NCBI GenBank assembly: GCA_001661245.1 | Contig: KV454013.1 | Location: forward strand, 1,470,512 to 1,534,511 | Reading direction: 5' to 3' | From: Pachysolen tannophilus NRRL Y-2460 | Lineage: Eukaryota; Ascomycota; Pichiomycetes; Alaninales; Pachysolenaceae | Length of the DNA: 64,000 nucleotides | Shown: piece by piece, positions 19,147-28,632 of the stretch | Layout: every line of letters starts with the position of its first letter | How positions within the stretch are numbered: position 1 is the stretch's first letter | Notes under the pieces: model-generated | The model's input: only the letters and a program-made list of their open reading frames with translations | The model's database searches: none | What the model was told of the DNA's origin: nothing | Translations under genes and position numbers: made by a program

Positions 19147-20274
19147 TCATTTCTTCCCAAAATTAGACATCAATATATACTGAATCACAACTGCTAATAA
19201 CATGATCAAGGTCAAGATAATCATTGAGGATATATCAGAACCTTTCTTGATATCAGCAGGTAGTACAAAAACGTTAATTGAATTATCAGCTGAACCTGAA
19301 GATAAATATTTACAATCTGGAGAAAATTGTATAGAAGTCACTGCAAAAGAGTGTACATTGCTGAGTGTTGTGATAACAGAGAAATCGATTGCGTTCACCA
19401 AGATGATTGAAGTATCACTTCCAGCCAATCCAATCAATTTTTTTGATTTATCATAAGCTAAAGAAGTGACTGCTTTAATTTTTTTATTAATTGTCTTTTC
19501 CAATAAGATTTTTTCTTGTGAAATTGAATATTTAATCAAGGCTATTCCTGAATTTCCATTCTTAAGAGCAGCAGCAATTAATATAATATCATTATCAATA
19601 AATTTAATCTTATTAATTGTATAATTTTTGAAAATTTCACCCAGATCTTTCAAAAATTTCCCTGACTCACTAGAAACAAATTTTACCGTTGAAGGAGTTG
19701 AATATGCAATTATTTCATCATCTGGTGATATTGAAATATCTTTGATTGCATTTTCAGCAATCAATTGAAAAATTTCCGTTAAATCATTAGTATTAACAAC
19801 AAAAATCTTATTGTCATTTGAAGTACTCAACAGGACAAAATCTCCCTTTGTAGATATACAACAATTTTTAATATATTCCTGTGGATCAGTTGCCTTGCTG
19901 ATCTGTGCACTTTTTTCAAAAATCAATGAATTCTTTTCATCGTTGTTCGTGTTAAACTTATACCTACGCAAGTGATCATTCTCACCATTTTCAATGGTCT
20001 TAGAACCTTTGTTGCATGAAAAGATAATAGTACCATCATTACTAGAGTCAATACAAGTAGGAGCATCTTCCTGATCCGCCAATTTAACCTCTTCACTAAT
20101 ACTAAGAGGAGATTTCTCTAAATCAAAATTAATATCAACTACACTTAATTTATTTGGAATACCATTATTACCTTCACCACCTCCACCAGTGACTAAAAGA
20201 GTATGTTTCCCCAAAAAAACTGATCCATACACAGGATAGTCCAACTTAAGAGTCGATGACTGAAATTTGACCAT
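19147..20274 (-). CDS. SEC12: Sar1 guanine-nucleotide exchange factor Sec12
   Basis: ER membrane GEF that loads Sar1 with GTP and starts COPII coat assembly. It has an N-terminal seven-bladed WD40 propeller (about residues 10-345, with a good last blade VTSIQFSPDCKYLSSGSADNSINVF), then a single hydrophobic span (MIILTLIMLLAVVIQYILM, about 350-368) and a 7-residue tail. The family's K-loop signature is present as TGGGGEGNNGIPNKL at residues 29-43. At 375 aa it lacks the long lumenal tail of S. cerevisiae Sec12 (471 aa), like the shorter forms in many yeasts. It is divergent from the MNN4-like gene. Confidence 0.88.
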   Translation of the reverse strand: MVKFQSSTLKLDYPVYGSVFLGKHTLLVTGGGGEGNNGIPNKLSVVDINFDLEKSPLSISEEVKLADQEDAPTCIDSSNDGTIIFSCNKGSKTIENGENDHLRRYKFNTNNDEKNSLIFEKSAQISKATDPQEYIKNCCISTKGDFVLLSTSNDNKIFVVNTNDLTEIFQLIAENAIKDISISPDDEIIAYSTPSTVKFVSSESGKFLKDLGEIFKNYTINKIKFIDNDIILIAAALKNGNSGIALIKYSISQEKILLEKTINKKIKAVTSLAYDKSKKLIGLAGSDTSIILVNAIDFSVITTLSNVHSFAVTSIQFSPDCKYLSSGSADNSINVFVLPADIKKGSDISSMIILTLIMLLAVVIQYILMSNFGKK

Positions 20275-21015
20275 TTCGATAACCTGAACGTTGAATTGAC
20301 CTCAACTTTATTAGAAACAATCATCTCTATACACTTTTGGTTTCCCCAGGGCCATTTTTCACCTAGATACGATTGATATCGGGAACACGACCACTGCCAA
20401 TTTATCAATTTGGAGTTGAAACCAAGCTGATTTGTACTCTACTTGTTCAACGTCAAAAACCAAATAAAAAGAAAGAGAAAAGAAAAGGTATGTGAAAGTG
20501 TAAGAAGCGAGTCATTAAATGGATACAAAAAAATGTGCTTAAAGTTTTTTCAATTACAGCTAATTAATACTTTACTGTATATTTAAGACCTTGTTAAAAT
20601 AAGAAGAGTACAGTAGAGTATGGTACTAAAGGAATAATACCCATAAATTAGCCACAACTGTAGTATTTGGAGCTCAGCGCATTCCTAAATAGGAAATACA
20701 ATTGATTTCACGCCACAAATGTAACTTATTTTTGGCTCAAAAAAGAAACTTGCTAAGTAGATGTGGCTCAGTTACGGGACATATATCTAAAGTTTTTTTA
20801 ATTTTTCTCTTTTTTAGTACCAAGAATTTCAGTTGACTAGTCAAATGTTAAGTAGGCGAGAGGTATTATTATTATTCAAGGTATATTTGTAATTAATATA
20901 AAAAAAAAGAAGTGAAGTGAGGGTTGTTGAGATTGATTGTTGTGATTGTGGAAGTTGTTTGATTGGTTTGATTGGTTTGATTAGTTAGTTTGATTTATAA
21001 TTTTTATGGTTGGAA
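20275..21015. promoter_or_regulatory. Divergent SEC12 / MNN4-like promoter
   Basis: A 741-bp shared promoter. It holds an ACACGACCACTG element (20385-20396, a member of the CACGAC family seen elsewhere here), a T-rich run near 20795-20815, and a GTTTGATTG repeat (20957-20980) just before the MNN4-like start. No tRNA or other RNA gene is seen. Confidence 0.45.
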
Positions 21016-21029
21016 ATGTTGAGACATAA
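21006..21029 (+). promoter_or_regulatory. Overlapping out-of-frame uORF at the MNN4-like start
   Basis: ATG at 21006 encodes MVGNVET and stops at 21029, out of frame with and overlapping the main ATG at 21016. Ribosomes using the first ATG would bypass the real start, so it could restrain expression if the mRNA 5' end lies upstream. Confidence 0.5.
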
Positions 21030-23091
21030 AAATGTTAAAGACGATGAGGAGTTTGATGGTAGATTATATGTGAAACAAAGTTCTGGTTTTAAATCGAATT
21101 TTTCAGATATTATAAGTTTTTTCAAAAGAGAAAGAACGATCAAGATAATTGTTCCAATACTTTATATTATTTCATTTATAATATTGTTTAAGGATGTGGG
21201 GTTGAAAGATGAGCTTGATTCAGAAAATTCTTTAACTTCATATATATATAATTTCCATGATTCATTTTCTTCTTCATCGGGATCTTCAACATCGCAATTT
21301 AATTTACCGGCTACTACACCAGAAGATGATGGGTCAAAGAATTTTGAATATTTTAAATATAAAGCTGATGCGGTGATGCTTCCGATTGCACCATATAAAC
21401 ATATTCAAGAATCAAACGATTTAAGATCAACTCAATTAGTTTATTTACATGCTATTAAGCAATATTTGAAAAAAGTTAAAGAATCAGGTAAAAATAATCC
21501 TCCTCAATTTGATTTCCATTGGAAAGATTGGATTGATATGAGTGAATTAAATCCTTTAATAAGTGAAAAACCAAATTGTTTTATAGCAGGGGTATTAGGT
21601 TCAAATATTAGAACTGAATGGGATGGTTGTATTGATATAGATTCAAAAGATCCAAATGAATTACATTTTTATTTCCAAAATCCAGCAGTGGAACCAGAAT
21701 CAGAATTTAGATTGGCCTTGAGAGCTAAATCATATTTATACTCTGCGGCCCCAATCCCTGAAAGAATAGTTTTCCTTGCAGGAGAATTAGCATTTGTCGT
21801 TAAATCTGCTAATAAACGTGAATTACTGAAAAATGGTATGTTGGTTTCATTTATCAAGAATAAACTAGATGAATCAAACGAACAAAAGGAAAAAATTTTT
21901 AGAATTGAAGAAGATGATGTTATTAAACAACCAATATCTGCATCAAATCTCTTACATGAAATTGAAATTGAAATTGGAAGAAATTTGACAACTCTTGATA
22001 GCCCAGGTTTCCAATATATTGAAGTAGACTTGAGTAATTTTGAATTCCCACCAAATAAAAAGAAAACAAAGAAAGCATTACAGGCAAGAATTGCAAACGA
22101 AAAACATTTCCATAATGCTCTTGTTAAACAAGATGATAATTCGTTTGAATCAAATTATGATTGGAGATTTTTTGAAAAAACTTTAGATCATCAAAGACAT
22201 AGAGCTGCATTACACCACACAATTAGATCATGGTTACAAATGAGTTCAAATTTGGGAATTATAACATGGCTTTCAAGAGAAACTTTAATTGGATGGGGCA
22301 GAAATGGACTTATATTACCTTGGGAAACAGTTATTCATTTTGAACTTCCTGCAAAAGAGTTGATCAAATTGGCTATGAGCTTTAATAATTCTCTTGTCGT
22401 AGCAGATGCTTCAGAAAATTCAAACACTTACTTGTTAGATGTTAGTCCTCATTTTATGGAAAGAACAAGGGAGAATGATGGGGGAGCATCACCAGAAGCA
22501 CCAGACGCAAGGTTCATAGATACCAAAACCGGTGTTTATATTGAGCTTAACGGATTGGCTGTAACTGATGCGGAATTACCTGATTCTATTAAGAAACAAC
22601 ACCCATCAGAAAGTAAAAACAGGAAAAATTTTGCCAATTCAGGAATGGGTAAATTTTATAGATTAAAAGATATTCTTCCTTTGAAAAAGACATTATTTGA
22701 AGGTCGAAGCGCTAACGTTCCTTACAATGCTATGGAAATAACCTTAACTGATTATCCAGATGTTGTGACAACCGATGATTTCTTCAATTACCATTATCAT
22801 GATCATTTGAGACTCTGGATTCCAGCTGGAAAATGTAATTACGTTCCTCAAGAAGACATAACACTTTTTGAAAATGGACAATCATCATATATTGGAGCTT
22901 GTCATGATAACAACATTTGGAGAGAATATAACATGACCGAGCATGCAACAAGGTTCCGTAAAATAGAGATTGAAAGTGAAGAACCACTCACGATTTCACC
23001 TAAAGATGATTTACCACCTTTATATCCAGACTATTGGTTAGAAGATAGAATAGAATATTTAAATGAAAATTACGGATACCCGAAAGCTTGA
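21016..23091 (+). CDS. MNN4-like LicD-family type II membrane protein
   Basis: Probable Golgi protein of the Mnn4/LicD family, which controls or performs mannosylphosphate transfer to cell-wall mannan. After a basic cytosolic N-terminus there is one signal-anchor span (IKIIVPILYIISFIILF, about residues 38-54), then a large lumenal domain. The LicD pattern lies at about residues 410-600: LIGWGRNGLILPWETVIHF, then DARFIDTKTGVYIELNGL, then YRLKDILPLKKTLFEG. The first ATG of the main frame is 21016 (MLRHKNVK), giving 691 aa. It is not Lys/Glu-repeat rich at the C-terminus like S. cerevisiae Mnn4. CTG-clade yeasts carry several such paralogues, so I give no symbol. Confidence 0.75.
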   Translation: MLRHKNVKDDEEFDGRLYVKQSSGFKSNFSDIISFFKRERTIKIIVPILYIISFIILFKDVGLKDELDSENSLTSYIYNFHDSFSSSSGSSTSQFNLPATTPEDDGSKNFEYFKYKADAVMLPIAPYKHIQESNDLRSTQLVYLHAIKQYLKKVKESGKNNPPQFDFHWKDWIDMSELNPLISEKPNCFIAGVLGSNIRTEWDGCIDIDSKDPNELHFYFQNPAVEPESEFRLALRAKSYLYSAAPIPERIVFLAGELAFVVKSANKRELLKNGMLVSFIKNKLDESNEQKEKIFRIEEDDVIKQPISASNLLHEIEIEIGRNLTTLDSPGFQYIEVDLSNFEFPPNKKKTKKALQARIANEKHFHNALVKQDDNSFESNYDWRFFEKTLDHQRHRAALHHTIRSWLQMSSNLGIITWLSRETLIGWGRNGLILPWETVIHFELPAKELIKLAMSFNNSLVVADASENSNTYLLDVSPHFMERTRENDGGASPEAPDARFIDTKTGVYIELNGLAVTDAELPDSIKKQHPSESKNRKNFANSGMGKFYRLKDILPLKKTLFEGRSANVPYNAMEITLTDYPDVVTTDDFFNYHYHDHLRLWIPAGKCNYVPQEDITLFENGQSSYIGACHDNNIWREYNMTEHATRFRKIEIESEEPLTISPKDDLPPLYPDYWLEDRIEYLNENYGYPKA

Positions 23092-23585
23092 TTGGAAAAG
23101 ATTATATTGATCGTCGTTTTTTTGGGTTTTGTTTTTAAACAGAGACATTCTTATTTTTCAATTCATTGACATAATTGTCGGATTTTTATAAACTGTATAC
23201 ATTTTTAAATACAATATATTTTTCTTTTCTTGTTCAAACATATCAATTTATAATTCATTTAAAATGTCCTAAATGATTTCCTTTCAAAGTTCTATATAAA
23301 AATTCCTAACCGCACAATAAAACTATATTAAAAGTAATTTATAATACAACACTGATAATTATACACACAGCAAACCTAGAGACGACAAATAAAATATAAA
23401 GAACAAATAAATATCGATGTAAATGGAACAATATAAAAGAATAAACATATATATATATAATAAAAAAAANAAAAAAAAAAAAAAAAAAACCCAAAAATAA
23501 ATTCATATGGAGCCAATAGAATAATATGAAACGATAAACCAACAGCAGTTTTTAGAATATTTGAAATCTTTTTAAAAATACACTT
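23092..23585. other. Convergent low-complexity spacer with an ambiguous base
   Basis: A 494-bp space between two convergent stops. It is AT-rich with an A run containing an uncalled base at 23470. No gene is seen. Confidence 0.7.
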
Positions 23586-25733
23586 CTATCTTCTAGTACC
23601 CCGAGTACTGTTGCGTAGAAAAAAACCATCAACACTATTACTTGGACCTCCATTGTTATTTGAAATATTGTTATTTACATGAAGCCCATTATTTTTCCTT
23701 CCTCTAATTTTAGTACCTCTATTACCTCTACTTCTATTATTAACACTATTACCATTATTAAGTCCATTCCCATTACTGTTGTTGTTTTGATTCATCAACA
23801 TTTTAAATTTTTCTTTGATGAACACATTTTTGAAATTTTCAAATACCTCTTTAGTTTTTGGAAAATTGATCAAATTATCGTTAAAGAATTTATCACAGTA
23901 CTGATATATAAACCGTTCAATATCATCTATATTTATTGATAAAAACTCGTCTTCATCTTCATCTTCATCCTTCTCTTCTCCTTCTCCTTGATCGTCATGA
24001 TGAACTCTTCCCTGTGTAGTTTCAACAACTCCACCATAATCAATTCCATTTTCCACACCTCCAACATCAACATTGATATCATTTATGTTACCTATCGAAT
24101 CAACTCCTATATCATTTAGTTGATCTTCGATATTATTACTCGCATTAGCATCCGCATTTGAATTGGACGCTAACAATCGTCCATGACGAGAAGTAGAAGT
24201 CAAATTTTGTAACGATGGGATCGAATGGTTATTATTAGTATTTTTATTACCATTATTAGTATTAGTGTTAGCATTGTTATTAATGCCATTACTATTACTA
24301 TTACCATTAATGTCGTTATCATTAGCATTTGTTCCACGGTTGTTCGAAAGTTGTTGACGGAAAGAAGTTGAAGGGTTATTCAACAAACTTAATTGATGAG
24401 CAGTTGCCACATCATTTAAGCTATTCATCAAAACACTGCTATTACTGTTACCATTATTATTATTATTATTACTATTATTGTTGTTGTTGCTGTTGCTATT
24501 ATTATTATTATTATTATTGCTGTTGTTAATATTGTTATCATTATTGATATTATTACTGTTATTATTAGTATTAATATTGTTATTGCTGTTACCATTATTA
24601 TTGATACCGTTGTTGTTGGTGTTGGTATTGCTACTGTTATCATTACGACCACCCAGTAAATTATTTCCATTATTAGTATTACCACCATCTGCTCTATTGA
24701 CCTGATTTTCCAAAGGGATATATGGATTTAAAGGAGTAATAGGGTATTGGTTTTGCAGTTGCAGTTGCAGTTGATGATGATGATGATGGAGATGATGTTG
24801 TTGAGGATACAGAGAGTTTGGGTTTTGTAAAATATAATGTTGTGGCTGCAGTAAATGCAGTAATTGTGGGTTATTTTGTTTGTTAGTGATAGGAACTGCA
24901 CTTGGAGACCTTCTTTTTTGGGTTGCTTGCAGAGGATGAATAATAGGTTTTGAAATATTATCTCCAGTTGTGGTATTATTCAGATACCTATTATTTGTAG
25001 CGCTAATAACATTACTATCTGTACTATTGTTATTAGTTGAACTTGGAGGTGAATTTAATAATTGGCTAACTTCATAATATCTTTGATCATTCAGTTCCGA
25101 TCCATCTAAAGCAGTTATATGACCACTATTCCTTGTTCTTGAAGCATTTAAAGTTCCACCATTTGCAGTTGTTGAGTTTATATTATTTTGCAGTTGTAAC
25201 ATTCTATGTCTTCTATTATTGATTTCATTCATTGTTCTCTTATCCAATCCATGTCTTTTCTTGAATTGTGATAACCATCCATGACTAAAACTATTTAGTC
25301 TCTTAGGGTCATCTACTCCAAATTGTCTTGCATAGATCATCCAATTTTCTCTTAATATTGGTTCATTTATTGGCAGATTTTCCAGTAATCTTTTTTCAAC
25401 TAATAAATCCATTGCTCTATTAATTTTTTCATATTTAAATCTAACTTTCCTCTTTGATTGTCTTATATGAGTACCAGTTAACGAGGTTAACAGTGTTGAA
25501 TCATTATATCGTTGACGAAGATCTTGTTCATTTTTTAACCATTCGCTAAAGGAGGATGTGCTTATAGCGAAAACATTTTTAAACTTTTCCACAGTTTCAG
25601 ATTGAGGATTACCAGATTGATGATAATAGTTCAAGATCATTATCTTTTGTTCCAAAGTGGCTCTTGGTAACTTCCGTTTCTGCTGATTTTGAATATCTTG
25701 ATCTGAAGGTTGATGGTGTTGTTGTTGGGACAT
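23586..25733 (-). CDS. CENP-B-type HTH DNA-binding protein, Asn-rich
   Basis: This 715-aa protein starts with a Gln/His-rich leader, then a CENP-B N-type helix-turn-helix (KRKLPRATLEQKIMILNYY...TSSFSEWLKNEQDLRQRY, about residues 18-76). A second, Tc5/CENP-B-type HTH follows (about 100-165: RAMDLLVEKRL...WMIYARQFG...FSHGWLSQFKKRHGL). This pair is the DNA-binding half of pogo/Tigger transposases and of host proteins derived from them; no DDE catalytic domain follows. The middle is extreme low complexity, with Asn runs encoded by AAT/AAC (about 345-430), then an acidic patch (GEGEEKDEDEDEDEF) and an Asn/Gly/Arg C-terminus. It is probably a transcription factor; the target is unknown. Confidence 0.75.
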   Translation of the reverse strand: MSQQQHHQPSDQDIQNQQKRKLPRATLEQKIMILNYYHQSGNPQSETVEKFKNVFAISTSSFSEWLKNEQDLRQRYNDSTLLTSLTGTHIRQSKRKVRFKYEKINRAMDLLVEKRLLENLPINEPILRENWMIYARQFGVDDPKRLNSFSHGWLSQFKKRHGLDKRTMNEINNRRHRMLQLQNNINSTTANGGTLNASRTRNSGHITALDGSELNDQRYYEVSQLLNSPPSSTNNNSTDSNVISATNNRYLNNTTTGDNISKPIIHPLQATQKRRSPSAVPITNKQNNPQLLHLLQPQHYILQNPNSLYPQQHHLHHHHHQLQLQLQNQYPITPLNPYIPLENQVNRADGGNTNNGNNLLGGRNDNSSNTNTNNNGINNNGNSNNNINTNNNSNNINNDNNINNSNNNNNNNSNSNNNNNSNNNNNNGNSNSSVLMNSLNDVATAHQLSLLNNPSTSFRQQLSNNRGTNANDNDINGNSNSNGINNNANTNTNNGNKNTNNNHSIPSLQNLTSTSRHGRLLASNSNADANASNNIEDQLNDIGVDSIGNINDINVDVGGVENGIDYGGVVETTQGRVHHDDQGEGEEKDEDEDEDEFLSINIDDIERFIYQYCDKFFNDNLINFPKTKEVFENFKNVFIKEKFKMLMNQNNNSNGNGLNNGNSVNNRSRGNRGTKIRGRKNNGLHVNNNISNNNGGPSNSVDGFFLRNSTRGTRR

Positions 25734-26452
25734 ATTCGCCGGATGAATTTTGGATTTGTCTCTCTCTATCTCTTTCTCTCTCTCTCTTTCTCTTTCTCTC
25801 TCTTTCTCTCTCCAAACTCTTATATCAGCTAATCGTGCTCAAGCTTAAAACTAATACCGGCGGGGAAAACGTTCTCAATGACACAATTAACCGACTTCCG
25901 CTATATTGAAAAAATAAAATTAATATTTCTAAAACTTGATTTATTATAGTAAATTAGTTAGTTGTATATGTTTCTCGACTTCTTAATGTTAGAGGTTTTC
26001 ATTAATTTTAAACAGGTCTTTGGTAAATAAGCGCACGACCTTTTGTATGCTTCGAGTTTTCAAAATTTGTTCATATTATAGTAAGAATCGACCGACGACG
26101 ACGACGACGACGACGATAATAATGATGATAATAACTACATGGATTGATGGCAGTATAGAAGGCAAAGACAAAAAAAAACTTTGATAAAGAAGAGTACAAG
26201 CAGCAATAAAACCTGATAACAATAATTAGTTAAAAAAAAATAGAAAAAAGAAAAAAAAAAAAAAAATAAATACTAGTAATAATAATAATAATAATAATAT
26301 TAAAAGATTAAAAGAAAAATAGGGGGAAAAAATGATGGTTCAGTATTTTTAATATCTTATCTCTCTTCTCTATATATAAAATTGTATTATCAGTTTCTTT
26401 AAAAAAAATCTTTCTTTTTTCTTTTCTTTCCCCAGTTTTAGCTTTTCTAGAA
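25734..26452. other. Intergenic region with CT tract, GAC repeat and TAA repeat
   Basis: A 719-bp space upstream of the CENP-B-type gene and downstream of COF1. A CT/TC pyrimidine tract (25757-25813) sits in the leader of the CENP-B-type gene. CGCACGACCTTTTGT lies at 26032-26046. A (GAC)n microsatellite lies at about 26092-26116 and a (TAA)n run at 26278-26300. No gene is seen. Confidence 0.6.
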
Positions 26453-27132
26453 TTAATGAGAACCAGCACTTCTACTAACTTTTTCCAAGACACTTTCAAA
26501 AGCAACTTCACTAAAATCGGTACCTTGGATATCAGTAGATACACCGTTAAGAGATCTTCTCAAGGCATCTTTTGAAGAAGCAAAGACCATCTTACTTCTA
26601 ACAGGTGCAGTATCTGGTGACCAAGCATAAAAGACTATTTTATTTCTTTTACCTTCACCATGACCAATTTCATATTCAAAATCATAAACTGCATATCTAC
26701 ATTCATTTTCCGGTAAAGCTTCCAAGAAGTTTTCATAATCAGTATCTGCTGAAGTTTGATCAACGATAATTGAAGTCTTTTGATCATTTAAAGTGAAAAT
26801 GACAAATTTGTATTTGTTACCTAATTTTAAATCATTGTAAGCGGTTAATGCTTCATCTGAAATACCAACACTAAAAAAAAAAAAAAAAAAAACAATTGAA
26901 ATTTAAATCAATTTTAATTAGTTAATATATATATATATATTTTTAAATAATTCATATTGTGATTTTTTTTTAACATACCCTGATCTTGACTATAAATTGT
27001 ACAATTATAAAACAAAATACTCATTGTTAGTACCTTAATAACTCACATTAAAAATCCAATTCAATTTATTTTTTGAATCCAATTTAAATTAAATCAATTT
27101 AAATTGAATTAAATTACAACCACACATACCAT
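26453..27132 (-). CDS. COF1: Cofilin, with ATG-only coding exon and 11-nt microexon
   Basis: Actin-severing ADF/cofilin. Exon 3 (26453-26870) encodes nearly the whole protein with the family motifs [27 protein letters not shown] and [21 protein letters not shown]; it starts mid-codon before [17 protein letters not shown]. Yeast cofilin begins MSRSGV, and the missing bases are a microexon at 26979-26989 (11 nt: TCA AGA TCA GG) flanked by TAG and GTATGT. The ATG lies alone at 27130-27132, directly followed by GTATGT. Intron 1 (26990-27129) has TACTAAC at 27026-27032; intron 2 (26871-26978) has a TATTAAC-like branch site. The spliced product is 143 aa, exactly the yeast length, starting [13 protein letters not shown]. 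All junctions keep frame. Confidence 0.95.
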
Positions 27133-27387
27133 TTTCTATCTAATTCTAATTATTTAATTAAATATTTTTTTCCAATTGATTATAATTATAAATTGTATAT
27201 TCAATATATTCAATATAATTTATTTACCACTATTTTCACCAAATAGTGTGAATATGAATCGATTTGCTGTTTTTTCTCTTGAAGGTTTTCCTGCACTCCT
27301 CCGTTTCTTATTAGCGGGCAAACAAAAATGAAAAGGTAAGAAAGAAGACAAAAACAACTTGCCTAAAAGAGACGTTTTTGGTTTTGT

Positions 27388-27676
27388 GGCTACGACTGTG
27401 CTAAGACTTTTATAGTTTTAAACAACAAAAAAGAGATATTGAGTATTATGGGCACGACTATATAGTTTTCAAGACTTTAGAACCCAATAAAAATAAAAAT
27501 AAAAATAAATAAACAAACAACAAGGGCTTTAAACGTTCCACAAAAACCAAAACAGCCTCTAATACATAGAGGTATTACTTCATTTGGAAAAGTTGGTTTT
27601 ATGAAACACGACTTTGTGGGAATTAAAGATTATTGAGTTTCCGAAAACAGTTAGATTGTTATTTTTAAGCACGACT
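27388..27676. promoter_or_regulatory. Cluster of four ACGACT elements between COF1 and the coiled-coil gene
   Basis: TACGACTGTG (27391-27400), GGCACGACTA (27451-27460), CACGACT (27607-27613) and GCACGACT (27669-27676), all in + orientation within 290 bp of a 676-bp divergent promoter (27133-27808). Variants of this motif occur in front of RPS8, RPL9 and the snoRNA locus, which suggests a shared regulator. Confidence 0.5.
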
Positions 27677-27808
27677 ATAATATGAGATTGTATGTTTTTA
27701 GTGTGTTTTCAATAAGTAAAAGATCAAAAGATCAAAACAAAGGGTAATTTTTAATAAATATACCATTATTTATTATTTAATTTAATTCCATTGGCGGTTA
27801 ATCTTAAT

Positions 27809-28029
27809 ATGGACAATTTGACTTATGAAGCGCTTTGGAAAAGAGTATCGTGCTTGGAGAAGCTTTTGGTAGTCTCACTGGATGCAGAAGCCTCAGTGAA
27901 GAGTTCTATGAATAGTTCTGTGAATACCTCAGTGGAAGATCAATTAGCGAGTTTGGTTAAATCATTAAGTATTAATGTTACCGAATATAACAAGTTATTT
28001 AAACTATTAATGGGTATGTAAGCATAACT

Positions 28030-28062
<33 letters not shown>

Positions 28063-28565
28063 CAAAAGAAAAAAAAATTTTGGGATATACTAACACAAAA
28101 GTTTCTATATATTTTTATTTATATGCAGATGCAAATTTATGGAATCGATTGCCTATACGGAGATCAATCGTAAAAGAAAGTGATGAATTGAATGATGATA
28201 TCACTGATATTAAAAATATCATAATATCAAATAATTTCAAATTGTTGGATCTTGTCAAGCAATTGGAAGAATTAATTATGGGTTTTGAAATATTTCTGAA
28301 ACAAGAAAGAGAACAAAATTGTCAATTTGATAAAATCAATAAATTATTAAATTTCCAAATAAATGAAAAAAGGGTATTAAAAATATTAGAAAATTATAAT
28401 AAACTTGTTGTTAAATCAATATATTTCTTAAATGTGAATTTCCGTGAATTGATATCAGAAAATGAATTTTGGTCCAATATAGAGAATTCATTGATGGCAA
28501 AGACATCTTTGATAAATGGGAAATTGGATTCACTAGAAGTTGCAAAAAAATATCAATTGACTTAA
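27809..28565 (+). CDS. Small coiled-coil protein with one intron, function unknown
   Basis: Two exons, 27809-28013 and 28129-28565, joined across a 115-nt intron (GTATGT...CAG, TACTAAC at 28088-28094). The junction restores GAT and gives ...LLMDANLWNRLPIRR. The 213-aa product is almost entirely helical, with Leu/Ile heptads and long charged stretches (about residues 5-25, 85-135, 150-205). It begins MDNLTYEALWKRVSCLEKLL; the ATG at 27809 is the first in frame. The size and coiled-coil nature would fit a small dynactin p24/Ldb18-like or kinetochore-type subunit, but no motif decides this. It is divergent from COF1 and convergent with the next gene. Confidence 0.75.
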
Positions 28566-28632
28566 TTTAAAAAATTTTTTTTTAGACTTTAAATTTTTTA
28601 TCACCCATAACTCAGTCTTTTGCAAATAGTTA

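Noticed and set aside
24428-24705. Poly-Leu, poly-Ile and poly-Thr frames opposite the Asn tracts
   Set aside because: They are shadow frames of AAT/AAC repeats in the CENP-B-type gene.
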